Below, piece after piece: positions 15,269 through 24,675 of a DNA stretch of 64,000 bases. Position 1 is the stretch's first letter. The number at the start of each line of letters is the position of its first letter. The position numbers and the translations under genes are program-made. Origin of the DNA: Rhodoferax sp. GW822-FHT02A01 (GTDB lineage Bacteria; Pseudomonadota; Gammaproteobacteria; Burkholderiales; Burkholderiaceae_C); assembly GCF_038784515.1 (NCBI RefSeq), contig NZ_CP152376.1:3410001-3474000 (forward strand), in the 5' to 3' direction. The notes beneath the pieces were generated by a model, which did no database searches, was not told where the DNA came from, and saw only the letters and a list, made by a program, of their open reading frames with translations.

Positions 15269-17494
15269 ATGGCAAATCGCTTCATCATCGGGCGCGGAGA
15301 GGTGTTGACCTATGAGATCCCGCCACCAAAATCTGGTGGACCCAAAGTGCATCCTTACTCTTTGGCTGAGGCCAAGGCGACACTCATTCCCCAGATTCAG
15401 GGAATGGCGGCTCAGGTCGTAGATCTGCCAGCATCAGCTTGTCCTGGGAATATTGCTGTGGCCAAAATGACCCTGCACCCAGCCTACATTGCCAAATCGT
15501 TTTTCCCGACGGGCCTTTTGCGTGGTGCTGGCCTGATTTCCGTCGGAAGCCGAACAGTCAGAGTGACCCCAATGAAGGACACCCGCAAGAAGATTGTTGA
15601 GCAGCGCGAAACCACACAGATCTTTGTTGCTGGAACGCGAGAGTCATTCGCACGATTCCCGGCCTATGCGCAGCAGTTGGAAACCGGTATCAAGGAGGGT
15701 GTCGAATTTTCTGAAATCGAGGCGTTGGGGCTGATGTCCAGTGAGGACCGGATCAAGATTTCGGAATCCGTGCGTGGAAAAGGCGTGTACGAGGTTGGAC
15801 TGCATTTGATCCCGGATACGTCGGTTGAGGCATTGCGGCGCAGTTTTGCGGCCTACTGCCGCCAGTGTGGTTTTACCGTGGCGTCCAAGTACGAATTCCA
15901 GGTTGGCGGACTGATGTTCGTTCCGGTCGAGGGGGATGCCTCCGGGCTGGAGACGCTTGCGCGATTTACTCTGATGCGCGTGATCCGTCCGATGCCCATG
16001 CTTCGCAGCGTGCGACCGCTCACTAGGGGGACACCCATTTCTGTGGGTTTCAGGCTGCCAGGGAATCAACCCTTGTCCAATGAGCCGTCGGTTGCGGTGC
16101 TGGACGGCGGCTTGCCGTCTCACCATGTGCTTAACCCTTATGTCAGCAACTATTTCAAATCGGATGATGCGGCTGCTGATGTCGCCGGCTACCTGGACCA
16201 CGGACTCGGCGTCACATCGGCCCTGTTGTTTGGGCCGGTAGAGCCAGGCGAAGAAGCGCAGCGCCCATATTCTTACGTGGATCATTACCGGGTTCTGGAT
16301 GAACTGTCGGACGGAGAAGATCCCTACGAGCTCTATCGCACGCTGGGTCACGTCGAAGAAGTGCTGCTGTCACGTCAATACCAGTTCATGAATCTCAGCC
16401 TGGGGCCAGATCGGTCCATTGAAGACGACGATGTGCATGCCTGGACTGCCGTTATAGACACGCTACTGAGCGATGGTGAAACTCTCTTGACTGTGGCCGT
16501 TGGGAACAATGGCGAGCGAGATCAGGCGCTAGGATTCAATCGAGTGCAGGTTCCCGCAGATTGTGTCAATGCGTTGTCGGTGGGGGCGTCCAATCGCACG
16601 GACAAAAGTTGGTCCCGTGCGCCATACAGTGCCAGAGGTCCAGGTCGTAATCCCGGTCGCCGCAAGCCGGATGTGGTGGCCTTCGGTGGATCTCCCAAAG
16701 AGTATTTCCATGTGGCCGTTCCTGGCGTACGCCCGGAATTGTCGGCAACCATGGGAACAAGTTTTGCATCGCCTTATGTGTTGCGCACGGCGGTTGGCAT
16801 CCGTGCAGTGTTGGGCGAAGCGGTGGTGCCTCTCACGGTCAAGGCGCTGATCGTCCATGCCGCAGAGTCGCCGGAGTTGGAGGCTTCTGCGGATCCGTTG
16901 GATATTGGATGGGGACGGGTGCCGCAAGACCTCAATGACATCATCATGTGCGGCGACGGTGTGGCCCGGATCATTTACCAAGGTGTGCTTCGTCCAGGAA
17001 AGTTTTTGCGGGCTCCGGTGCCGCTGCCGCTTGTCCAATTGCAGGGCAACGTGCAGTTGCATGCCACATTCTGCTACGCCAGTCCGGTCGATGTCCAGGA
17101 CACGGGGGCTTACACCAAGGCCGGACTCAGTGTCACTTTCCGTCCGCATGCCGGAAAGAAGAAACCCGACAAGGAGCCCGCGCCCAAATCTTTCTTCTCC
17201 ACAACCGAGTTTCGTACGGAACAGGAACAGCGCGACGACCTGGGAAAGTGGGAGACGGTGTTGGACGCATGCCATACCTTCAGGGGCAGCAGTCTGGAAG
17301 GTGCAACCTTTGATATTCACTACAACGCAAGGGATGGCGGAGCCACTCCCAATGCCGGGGCAGAGTTGGTGCGCTATGCATTGGTGTTGACCGTCATCGC
17401 GCCCAAACACACCAATCTTTACGACGATATCCTGAGTTCGCATAGCGTTTTGAAAGCTATCGAGCCCAAGGTGTCGATTCCACTTAGAACGTGA
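15269..17494 (+). CDS. ietS: IetS-type subtilisin-like serine protease, 741 aa
   Basis: The start lies three bases after the ietA stop, so the two form an operon. There is no signal peptide, so it acts in the cytoplasm. An N-terminal ~270-residue region with no known fold precedes the S8 peptidase domain. The catalytic triad is complete: Asp279 (VAVLDGG), His311 (LDHGLGVTSALL) and Ser498 (MGTSFASPYV), with oxyanion Asn413 (AVGNNG). A C-terminal beta-rich domain (~560-741) ends the protein. In IetAS, both ATPase and protease are needed for phage defence; the protein substrate is not established. All active-site residues are present, so the system looks functional. Confidence 0.9.
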   Translation: MANRFIIGRGEVLTYEIPPPKSGGPKVHPYSLAEAKATLIPQIQGMAAQVVDLPASACPGNIAVAKMTLHPAYIAKSFFPTGLLRGAGLISVGSRTVRVTPMKDTRKKIVEQRETTQIFVAGTRESFARFPAYAQQLETGIKEGVEFSEIEALGLMSSEDRIKISESVRGKGVYEVGLHLIPDTSVEALRRSFAAYCRQCGFTVASKYEFQVGGLMFVPVEGDASGLETLARFTLMRVIRPMPMLRSVRPLTRGTPISVGFRLPGNQPLSNEPSVAVLDGGLPSHHVLNPYVSNYFKSDDAAADVAGYLDHGLGVTSALLFGPVEPGEEAQRPYSYVDHYRVLDELSDGEDPYELYRTLGHVEEVLLSRQYQFMNLSLGPDRSIEDDDVHAWTAVIDTLLSDGETLLTVAVGNNGERDQALGFNRVQVPADCVNALSVGASNRTDKSWSRAPYSARGPGRNPGRRKPDVVAFGGSPKEYFHVAVPGVRPELSATMGTSFASPYVLRTAVGIRAVLGEAVVPLTVKALIVHAAESPELEASADPLDIGWGRVPQDLNDIIMCGDGVARIIYQGVLRPGKFLRAPVPLPLVQLQGNVQLHATFCYASPVDVQDTGAYTKAGLSVTFRPHAGKKKPDKEPAPKSFFSTTEFRTEQEQRDDLGKWETVLDACHTFRGSSLEGATFDIHYNARDGGATPNAGAELVRYALVLTVIAPKHTNLYDDILSSHSVLKAIEPKVSIPLRT

Positions 17495-17526
17495 ACAGTA
17501 GATTGAACTAATTTGAAAGGGAGAAT

Positions 17527-18600
17527 ATGAACATTGATTTCCACTACGGTGTTATTTATGTCACCTCACGGTTGGCTGGAATGAGCCGCGAACAAGCGCA
17601 GACTGTCGCCCATGCGTGTCAGTATGTGGACGACGCAACAACCCGTGGAATCCTGCATTTTGAAGGTGGAGAAACCTTCGAACGTTTTGCAAGTGCCCAC
17701 GTCATGTACGATTACAAGAACGCGATGAACGATGAGAATCGGGTGATCTGGGCGCCGTTTCATTTCCTGCCGGGTGGGCAGGGCGATACCCTGGAAGAAA
17801 AGTCGGTGTGCCGACCGGACAGCGAGATTGCGCGGGAAATGGTGAGGCGCGCCATTGATGGGCGAAAGGCAAACAACGCTTTGCATCGCCTGGGTGTCTC
17901 TCTCCATGTCTACGTTGATACCTGGGCACACCAAGGTTTTTGCGGAACCGAAAGCAAGCACAACACCGTGTTGTTTTTGGAAGGAGACCATCACGACCAC
18001 ACCACTTGGTTGAACAAGCTCACGGATATGCTGGCGGACACCGTGCACAACGTTGAGGCAGTCGGTTTGGATGTGATTTCAGGTCTGGGGCATGGTGGCG
18101 CACTGCATTTTCCTGATATGCCTTGGGCGACGTGGAAGTACCGGAATGGGCATCTGATGGAAATTCAACGCGACAATTTGCCAGATTTTGTGCAGGCCGC
18201 TGACATGGCATGCAAGGCGGTTCAAGGTTTCTTGAATGGCAATCGGCAATATGACACTGAGCGTGGTTTGCCACCTGAAGCCAAGGCTGCTTTGCAAGAT
18301 CTGTTGGCCAGCAATCGTGATCATGACGGCGATAAGAGGTTGGATGTATTCATGCGGTCAATTGCTGCGGGAAAAGTCTCAGGTGTCGCAGAAGAAATCC
18401 CCGCTTACGTTGCCAAAGGGATCAATTCATGGAAGTTCGCAGCCACGGGCATTTCCGACAATGGGGATGGCGAGACCAAGCCGCAATGGTCTGCTGCTTT
18501 TGAAGATTCTGACTACAGAAAATTTCATGATGCCATCAAGGAGCACCGTTTCGTTGTCACGCAGGAAATTTTGCCGAAACACGGTGTACGGCTGGCGTGA
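17527..18600 (+). CDS. DUF6765-like putative metal-dependent hydrolase, 357 aa
   Basis: The N-terminal half carries a histidine-rich pattern typical of DUF6765 and of the zinc phospholipase C/P1 nuclease fold: His6 (MNIDFHYG), His29 and Asp35/36 (AHACQYVDDAT), His58 (SAHVM), His79 (FHFLPG), and the core H-x3-D-x3-H at 127-135 (HVYVDTWAHQG). No signal peptide is present. AAGGGAGA precedes the ATG. It starts 32 bases after ietS on the same strand, so it may be a third gene of that unit. The substrate is unknown; a phospholipase or nuclease is possible from the fold. Confidence 0.72.
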   Translation: MNIDFHYGVIYVTSRLAGMSREQAQTVAHACQYVDDATTRGILHFEGGETFERFASAHVMYDYKNAMNDENRVIWAPFHFLPGGQGDTLEEKSVCRPDSEIAREMVRRAIDGRKANNALHRLGVSLHVYVDTWAHQGFCGTESKHNTVLFLEGDHHDHTTWLNKLTDMLADTVHNVEAVGLDVISGLGHGGALHFPDMPWATWKYRNGHLMEIQRDNLPDFVQAADMACKAVQGFLNGNRQYDTERGLPPEAKAALQDLLASNRDHDGDKRLDVFMRSIAAGKVSGVAEEIPAYVAKGINSWKFAATGISDNGDGETKPQWSAAFEDSDYRKFHDAIKEHRFVVTQEILPKHGVRLA

Positions 18601-18721
18601 GCCGTTCGGATTCCGTATTACATGCGCCGGCCGGTCGAGGATTTGGCCTGAAGCACGAGCGCATTTCGCTCAGCAGGAAAAGGTAGGCAGAGGGAGGACC
18701 GTCTGAGCGGGATTAATCCGG

Positions 18722-19300
18722 GTGTGTTCCTTGCTGTTTATCGGATTGTTATGGAATTCTGCGATGACATCGGAAATAGTCCAAAAATTGTTTCTGGAAC
18801 GGGGTTCTGGGTCAAGAACAACAGTGATGAGTACTTCGTGACCAACCGCCACAACCGTGACCCGAAATTGAAATTAGGCATAGATTCGTCGTATAGGCTG
18901 GCGTTTGCTCAAATCCAACTTCGGGAGCAAAACTTTCCCGGTAACTGGCTTGCGGGCACAAAATTCTTTCCGGTGAGCAACCTGAACGATTGTCTGCGGC
19001 TGCATCAATCCGCCGATGTCGCACTGTTGAAGAATCCATTTGTGATTGAGCCGAGATCGATATTTGGACATAGCGGTCCAATCAGTGCCAACAGACGGCA
19101 TCGACGACGGCCCGCAGGAACCTACCGCCCTCGGTTCCACGGTGATAGCGCGGATGTTCGTTCCAGAGCAGGGCGGCCAACTCTTGAAGAGCGTTTCAGA
19201 TTGACTTTCACAATTCAGTCTTGGCATTCGATGCCGTTACCGGAAAGTGGGAAGTCCCTCGCATTCACAATTCGATGCCGCTAGAGCTGGGAGCGTCCAT
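18722..19300 (+). pseudogene. Broken trypsin-like serine protease gene
   Basis: The N-terminal half reads like a bacterial S1-type peptidase: SGTGFWVKNNSDEYFVTNRHN has the catalytic His in TNRH, and a later LHQSADVALLKNP holds the probable Asp. After about residue 110 the frame becomes arginine-rich nonsense. The neighbouring frame shows VPTDGIDDGPQEPTALGSTV and stops at SVSD, and a third has LAFDAVTGKWEVP. No GDSGG serine motif is found. At least two frameshifts or an internal loss are needed. It probably was another protease gene of the defence island. Confidence 0.55.
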
Positions 19301-19718
19301 TCCATTGCATACAGTTTCCTCCCGTCGACAGAAAGTGCAAAACGGGCATCCTCCAGGGCCGCCAGGCGGGACTTCCAGTTAGAAGCTTGCCCGCGTTTGT
19401 AGAGCTCCAACTCCAGGACATGGGAGTTTTCGGGCGTCTTATTTGGCAGGTCGGGTTCCTATGAAGTCAGGATAGGTACTGCAGCCCCAGAAGGACTTTC
19501 CGCAGCTCAACGCGATTGCGAGACAATTGAACGGGAGGCCGCGAAAGACGCCCGGCTTTCATACGCCCGCTGAGATATTCAGCGAATGTGTTGCATCAAC
19601 CGGTTGAATCAGCCACCTGCACTGCTCATAGTCCCCGGACAGTAGCACTGGCGTCAGTGGCCACGATTGACCTTGCACCTATGTTGAGAATGAGCACAGC
19701 GCTCTGGATAGCGCGCCG
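19301..19718. other. Gene-poor remnant region
   Basis: No frame is convincing. The piece holds an IS30-type end scar (separate entry), so it is probably a junction of old insertions between the broken protease and the patatin gene. Confidence 0.5.
19589..19614 (+). repeat. IS30-type end scar (copy 1)
   Basis: The block TGTTGCATC-A-ACCGGTTGAATC followed by AGCC is shared, with two differences, with scars at 48186 and 52316. The last copy is the natural 3' end of an IS30-like transposase gene (LVASTG, stop). Here it stands alone. Confidence 0.6.
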
Positions 19719-21938
19719 TCATTGCTTTGCGCTACCGCAGAGGGGGGAAAGTGCCTGACACACCTTGGACGCGGCAGAGAGTATGGGGGTGTTCATAGCT
19801 TCAGCGGTAGTACGAGTCATGTACCAACCCAGGGGCGCAGAACGCAGCGTCCGTACAAAAGCGCAGCGCTGTTGTCGGTCCAGAATGGTTCTGTTGAAGG
19901 CCTCATCGAGGCTGAGAGTTAGCATTACAGGTTCACTTCCCCCCGATTTTTTGACCAGATCTTTCAGTCGATCTTCGGCTTCGGATGCGTGCCCTTTGCG
20001 CGACGCCAGCAATGCCGCGATTGCAGACAGTTTGGGCGATGAAGGCAAGCCATCCAGTGAGGCGCATTCATCTTCTGGTGGATTCCCATTGATGTTCAGC
20101 CATTTCGTGTCCGGCACATTCGGGACATATTCGGTCAAGGCTTCCGCACCACTGTTGTCGTAGTAGCCACCATCGACCAGTTGAATGGGCCCACTTGCTG
20201 TCTGACAGGACCCGGCGGGGCTGATGACCGGAAATCTCGCACTGTGGAGAACCGCCTCTCCGATGCTTGTTAAATGACCACAGGCGTCAGCTTTATGGTT
20301 ATTAAATTCCATTCGTCTTCCGGTTGAAACAACGGTGGAGTTGAGAAGGACGGTAGGCCCAGGGTGATTCATGCCGTTGGCGTCCAATGACTGCCCCAAG
20401 CTTGACAGCGGGGATGCGAATGTAGTCCCGCTTTTGCCCAGAGTATCGACTATTGCACGCTGCCATCCATCCAACAGAGCCTGGCCGCGGCGGGCCTGGA
20501 CCGGTAGAAGATCGACAGAAAAGAGGTTTGCAAGCACCGGTGATAAAAAATCATTCAATAGCACCCTGTCGACTAGACTCTGGGAAGTAACAGTTGAATT
20601 CAGCACACTGGGGCTGCAATCCGTCCAGGCGCCTTGGATAAGGCGATACTGGCGGATCATGAGGTAGGTCGCGATGCCAAATGATCCGCCTGAGACGCCG
20701 CTTGCTGTCGAGAGCCGTTGCCCGAACTTGCCGCAGGATAGTTCGTCTACGCGGGCCAGCACTGAAGCAGTGTAGTAGGCTGCTCGCAGGCCACCACCAT
20801 GGGCATTGAGAATGACATCCCGATCGGATAGCGGACTTCTCTCTGCCTCTGCTTCCGGTGCGAAGGGCGTCATGGTCGGCGGATCCAATCGCTCCAATCC
20901 CAGGGACTCATCGGCGACGCCCAATATTACGGCGGCGGTCACTAGAAATACAGCTACCCAGCCGATACTGGGCGTCCAGCGTACCACTCGAGCGAACCAG
21001 AGCGAAATCAAAGTGCCCACTGTTGCACAGGCTCCGAGAAAGAGAAGCACCACATCCGGCGAAGACAGTAAATGAAGCTGAGGTGTAAGAGTCACAAAAA
21101 ACAGTAATCCGGCCGTACAGATCGCGATTGACAGCAGGCGACCACTGACGTCGTTGAGATCACGAGATGCGGCTGGGTGTAGTCTTCGTGAACCTCCGAA
21201 AACGCCTCGCAGTAGGGCTCGGCGAAAGATGAGTCCCAGGTGAAGCAGAGCTGGTAAAAGGTTCAATAGTAGAGTGATCACAAAGGTTTGCCCGGTGCCG
21301 ATCCGTGCACCCAAAGTTAGCAGCAACCAGACCCCCACCGGAAGGCAGAACGCCGCTACGGAAAATAGCCACATGCGCTGTCGGGGCGCCCGTCGAATCA
21401 AGACCTGTCCGAGGATGGCTATTGTCAGTGGACAGACTGCACAGCCTATTGGCACTAGCATCGACTGCGTGCCTGGGAAGATGCCCGCCGTGAGTGTGCT
21501 GGCCGACAACAATATCAACGAGCCGGTGCCGAACCATCGCGGCACCCAAACGACAGCTCGAAGATAAATCCGTCGATCGCCGAATGATGTCAGCCGAGGT
21601 TGGACGGATTGACGTCGATCAACCGTGCTCAACAATCGTGCCATGTACCACAGCGTAGTGGACAGCGCGAAACCGACGCAAAGGAATGAAAGCGTGGGAA
21701 GCGTCCGGCCGGGGTCAAAGAATAACGGCGTCTGCGATATTGCGAAAGGTTCGAACAGTGCAAACAATACTTCCTTCGCCTGAGGGACATAGGCAAGAAT
21801 GCCGAATTCCACTGATATGACGACGGCCGGCAGCCAGCAGCGGCCAAGGCAGACGTGAATCCAAAGAAGCAGAACTTTCCAGCATCGAAGTCTCGAGACT
21901 AAGGTCCTCGCCCACGCTCCACGAAAATAGTCAGTCAT
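19719..21938 (-). CDS. Membrane-anchored patatin-like phospholipase, 739 aa
   Basis: The N-terminal ~345 residues contain about eight to ten hydrophobic segments. A cytoplasmic or periplasmic patatin domain follows: the oxyanion loop GGGLRAA (381-387), nucleophile motif GVSGG (Ser416) and the catalytic Asp in DGGYYDNSG (Asp589). These are the complete Ser-Asp dyad of patatin lipases. The start at 21938 is chosen for the AGCGGAGG site upstream; an ATG 14 codons earlier lacks one. Fusion of many membrane spans to a patatin is unusual and suggests action on the cell's own membrane lipids. The location in a defence-rich stretch makes an abortive-infection effector possible, but no sensor gene is adjacent. 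Confidence 0.86.
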   Translation of the reverse strand: MTDYFRGAWARTLVSRLRCWKVLLLWIHVCLGRCWLPAVVISVEFGILAYVPQAKEVLFALFEPFAISQTPLFFDPGRTLPTLSFLCVGFALSTTLWYMARLLSTVDRRQSVQPRLTSFGDRRIYLRAVVWVPRWFGTGSLILLSASTLTAGIFPGTQSMLVPIGCAVCPLTIAILGQVLIRRAPRQRMWLFSVAAFCLPVGVWLLLTLGARIGTGQTFVITLLLNLLPALLHLGLIFRRALLRGVFGGSRRLHPAASRDLNDVSGRLLSIAICTAGLLFFVTLTPQLHLLSSPDVVLLFLGACATVGTLISLWFARVVRWTPSIGWVAVFLVTAAVILGVADESLGLERLDPPTMTPFAPEAEAERSPLSDRDVILNAHGGGLRAAYYTASVLARVDELSCGKFGQRLSTASGVSGGSFGIATYLMIRQYRLIQGAWTDCSPSVLNSTVTSQSLVDRVLLNDFLSPVLANLFSVDLLPVQARRGQALLDGWQRAIVDTLGKSGTTFASPLSSLGQSLDANGMNHPGPTVLLNSTVVSTGRRMEFNNHKADACGHLTSIGEAVLHSARFPVISPAGSCQTASGPIQLVDGGYYDNSGAEALTEYVPNVPDTKWLNINGNPPEDECASLDGLPSSPKLSAIAALLASRKGHASEAEDRLKDLVKKSGGSEPVMLTLSLDEAFNRTILDRQQRCAFVRTLRSAPLGWYMTRTTAEAMNTPILSAASKVCQALSPLCGSAKQ

Positions 21939-22606
21939 CAATCCTCCGCTTTTTTGATGCGCCATTCGGAACCCTACCACCGGATGTCCGATGCGCTGAG
22001 CGAAGGATCGTATGCTATTTATTGAACCGCAGCAATGGACGTCAAGTGGGAATTCTCCCCGGCATGTTCGAAGGAAAAAGGCGCTGAGGTAGATGAATCA
22101 TGCCAGCATAAGATGAAGTCTTCGGTCGGTGCATCTTCGACGCGGGCTGGCTCAGCGGCGAGCTTATGAGCAAGCTCTTAGTCGATGTTAGGACGCGGTG
22201 GCATAGACATTACTAGGCTTGGCGAAGCGGCTTCTGCAAAGCATAGAAGAGCGATGGAGTGTCCCACGGCAGTTTTCGATATCCCGTAAATCAATTTTTC
22301 TGACCACTTTGTAATCGGACAGCGTGACCCAAAGATTGTCGGCTCCTGGTTGGTGATAAATGACAACGTCTAAAAAATTTGGCTGACCTGCTGCCTCAGT
22401 ATTCCATGAAAAAGTGGCGTGTTCAAATTCAAGAATGAAGTCAATCACACTGAGCCCAAGCGCTGCCGTGTGGCGCGATTTGTGTCTGCAAGGTCCGTTC
22501 AACTAGAGCGACGTTGCTGAAGCGATGGTTGCGCAACGAACTCGGCGAGATTTGTCGAATTTGGTATTTTTGAATAAGCTCATACCTTTAGCTAAAGGAA
22601 ATAACT
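21939..22606. other. Spacer upstream of the patatin gene, one doubtful ORF
   Basis: The minus-strand frame 22188-22502 encodes a 104-residue peptide with protein-like segments (VIDFILEFEHATFSWN, NLWVTLSDYKVVRKIDL). It has no clear ribosome binding site or recognisable family, so it may be a gene fragment. The remainder holds no supported feature. An AAAGGAAAT site at the right edge belongs to the next gene. Confidence 0.35.
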
Positions 22607-23107
22607 ATGCAAAGAAATGAAGCGACAAAATCCAAAGGATATTGTGTCAGTTATGAAGACATGGTCGATAGCCATACTTCGCTTTACTCCATGAAAAATA
22701 CGTTTGCAAATGGAGCGTTGCGGACATATGGGAATGTGCAAATTGTTGGCTCCATCAATATTGCGCCACTTTGGATTTGTGTGGAGTGGGATACGAAGGC
22801 AGTCTGGGTTGGCTACCATTGGCAGCCCCCGCTTGACGCATGTCGCATACGAGCTGGGATGGAGGAATGGTTTAAAGGTATTGTCTTGGTCAATCGTGTG
22901 CTTGGAACCAGGGATTACCGTCAACACGTCCTCCAACAGTCAAGGAATTTTGTTGATCAGGAGCATCAAACCATATTGAGACGACTTCAAGAGTGCCAGT
23001 CTTTGTTGGATGTCCATGGCGCGGGTGAAGCTGCAAAAGCAAATGTTAGGTCTTTGATGCGTCCAGACCAAAATCCCCTTTTGCATCAAGATGAATTACT
23101 TGACTAA
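22607..23107 (+). CDS. Hypothetical protein, 166 aa
   Basis: Not recognised. AAAGGAAAT is well placed before the ATG. The protein is soluble. Its middle is rich in aromatic residues (IAPLWICVEWDTKAVWVGYHWQPP), which looks like a beta domain, and its end is a coiled-coil-like helix (QQSRNFVDQEHQTILRRLQECQSLL). Base composition is lower in GC than the flanking genes, which suggests transfer. It begins a series of unrecognised genes up to 26.5 kb. Confidence 0.6.
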   Translation: MQRNEATKSKGYCVSYEDMVDSHTSLYSMKNTFANGALRTYGNVQIVGSINIAPLWICVEWDTKAVWVGYHWQPPLDACRIRAGMEEWFKGIVLVNRVLGTRDYRQHVLQQSRNFVDQEHQTILRRLQECQSLLDVHGAGEAAKANVRSLMRPDQNPLLHQDELLD

Positions 23108-23634
23108 ATGTTGGTTCAGTTGAAGCTGGAAATCATTTCGGAACGGCCCAGCCTTCACTTGGAATCAACACCTGTTACGCCAACATGTCCGAATTTTCGG
23201 CCAAAGCATTGGCTCCGAAATGATGTTCTCTCTGGAGCGGGTTGATCTCCAAAGCATGGCCGTTGATGGGCGACATTGTGACTTCTGCGGCCACATTGAT
23301 TACAACTTGGCGTGCGCGGTCGGCACAGGTGTGTGCCTGTTTCGATGCCCGTGACTGCGAGGAAACTGGATCCTATGCCTATAAGACTCTGTTCGCTCTC
23401 AAAGATGCAAATTCTGTCCCAATCCCAATCACTCTTGATCACAAACAGTGAAATGTAGATCGGCAGCATAAGGCCCAACAACGCCGATGTGGCCTCCAGC
23501 CGCGAATGATTTTGACCAGTGAAGTGGATGATTGAGGTTTTGAAGTTTGCAACGCTTTTGCAAGCGCGAAATGCGCTTAGGCGGCATTGAAAGAATTGCA
23601 CGATTCCTGAATCAACATCCACAGGAGTCATAAC
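23108..23634. other. Spacer without a supported gene
   Basis: A plus-strand frame of about 44 codons near 23220-23350 (MMFSLERVDLQSM, then HCDFCGHIDY with a CxxC) could be a fragment of a zinc-binding protein. A 162-codon minus-strand frame covers the same area but has no ribosome binding site and reads like an antisense frame. Nothing else is supported. Confidence 0.4.
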
Positions 23635-23892
23635 ATGCCCCACAGTTCAGTTAGTAGCAAGTCTGCGCAGCGCAGGCGTTCATGCTTCCATCTGGCCCCC
23701 TTCAAGCAGCCGAAGATCACGCGCATGCAGAGGGAGCGCATACCACGCCCGTGCAGCATTCAGTTTTTTAAGGCACGCACCTGCCAGACCTATCAAGTAG
23801 CCTTGCGAGAAAAGGGAAAGGACACCATGCTTGTCCTTCCTCCCGCATTGAATTGGTCACGTTGGCGCGCCGGTCAGCGCATCTGCTTTTAG
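23635..23892 (+). CDS. Hypothetical basic protein, 85 aa
   Basis: CAGGAG precedes the ATG at acceptable distance. The protein is strongly basic. Its end (YQVALREKGKDTMLVLPPALNWSRWRAGQRICF) has the look of a short beta barrel similar to AbrB/SymE-like addiction proteins, with a hydrophobic strand pair and a GQ turn. The resemblance is weak. It could equally be a gene remnant. Confidence 0.4.
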   Translation: MPHSSVSSKSAQRRRSCFHLAPFKQPKITRMQRERIPRPCSIQFFKARTCQTYQVALREKGKDTMLVLPPALNWSRWRAGQRICF

Positions 23893-24147
23893 ATGCGAGA
23901 ACAGACCGTGGTGATTGCGCGCCGACCCATGGGCGAACGGGGCAGCCAGCGATTCAGTTCGCGGCTGTGTCGTGGACACGTGTCACCGGCCCGCGTCAGA
24001 AAAGAGGGACCACCACACTCCATGGCGCCGATCACCGGGAAGACTGGTGAGTCCGGTTGCACTTAGCTTGCTGTGTGAACTTGGTACTTTCTGAGTGACC
24101 GCCCAAAGGCCCTTCAAGGCGCCATCCCTATGCAATGAAGAACCACT

Positions 24148-24612
24148 ATGCCCACCGCACCACCGCCAGGTTTTCAGATCCTCATTAGCCCAGGTTACCA
24201 GGCCGTTTTCCTCCACTCGGTGCCACCGCACACCTTGCGCGCGAACTGCCTGGAACTCAATCAATTCATTGAGTCTCTGGGTTATCAGGTGGAGGACTGG
24301 AATGCGAACCCCATCTACATCATTAGCCCAGTGCACCATTGGGTACTTCCCGACCACCAGGAGCAGATCAAACGGTTCATTGGGTTGACACCGGGTTGCA
24401 AGTACACCCGCTGTAATGGCGGTGAAAACCCGCGCGTGGAAGCTTGCCAACTGGGATTCCTAGATGACCGCAAGCGCTTCATTGACTTGGCGGCGTTGGA
24501 CATTCGCTCCGTTCTAAACACACCATCTGAATCAGATGCTGTGCATCTGGATACAAAAAAGTCCTCTGCTTGGAGCCAGGTGCTGGCCTTCCTTGCCCGA
24601 GTATTCACCTAA
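24148..24612 (+). CDS. Hypothetical protein, 154 aa
   Basis: Not recognised. It is a soluble protein with a mixed alpha/beta pattern (FLHSVPPHTLRANCLELNQFIESLGYQVEDW, then NPIYIISPVHHWVLPDH). A Cys/Asn-rich loop (CKYTRCNGGENP) and a helical end follow. The ribosome binding site is weak (GAAGAA). Codon use looks normal for the replicon. It lies just ahead of the 378-residue gene on the same strand, with a 63-base gap, and may be co-transcribed. Confidence 0.6.
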   Translation: MPTAPPPGFQILISPGYQAVFLHSVPPHTLRANCLELNQFIESLGYQVEDWNANPIYIISPVHHWVLPDHQEQIKRFIGLTPGCKYTRCNGGENPRVEACQLGFLDDRKRFIDLAALDIRSVLNTPSESDAVHLDTKKSSAWSQVLAFLARVFT

Positions 24613-24675
24613 TGCGCATTTACAAATGCGATTGCAGATCCAACAAACTACAACATTCATGCAGGGAGATTTATT

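Noticed and set aside
16529..17443. 304-codon minus-strand frame opposite ietS
   Set aside because: Antisense shadow of a strongly supported protease gene; no start context or family features.
23155..23643. 162-codon minus-strand frame
   Set aside because: Composition looks like antisense, with repeated short motifs (DWDWD) and no ribosome binding site; no family resemblance.
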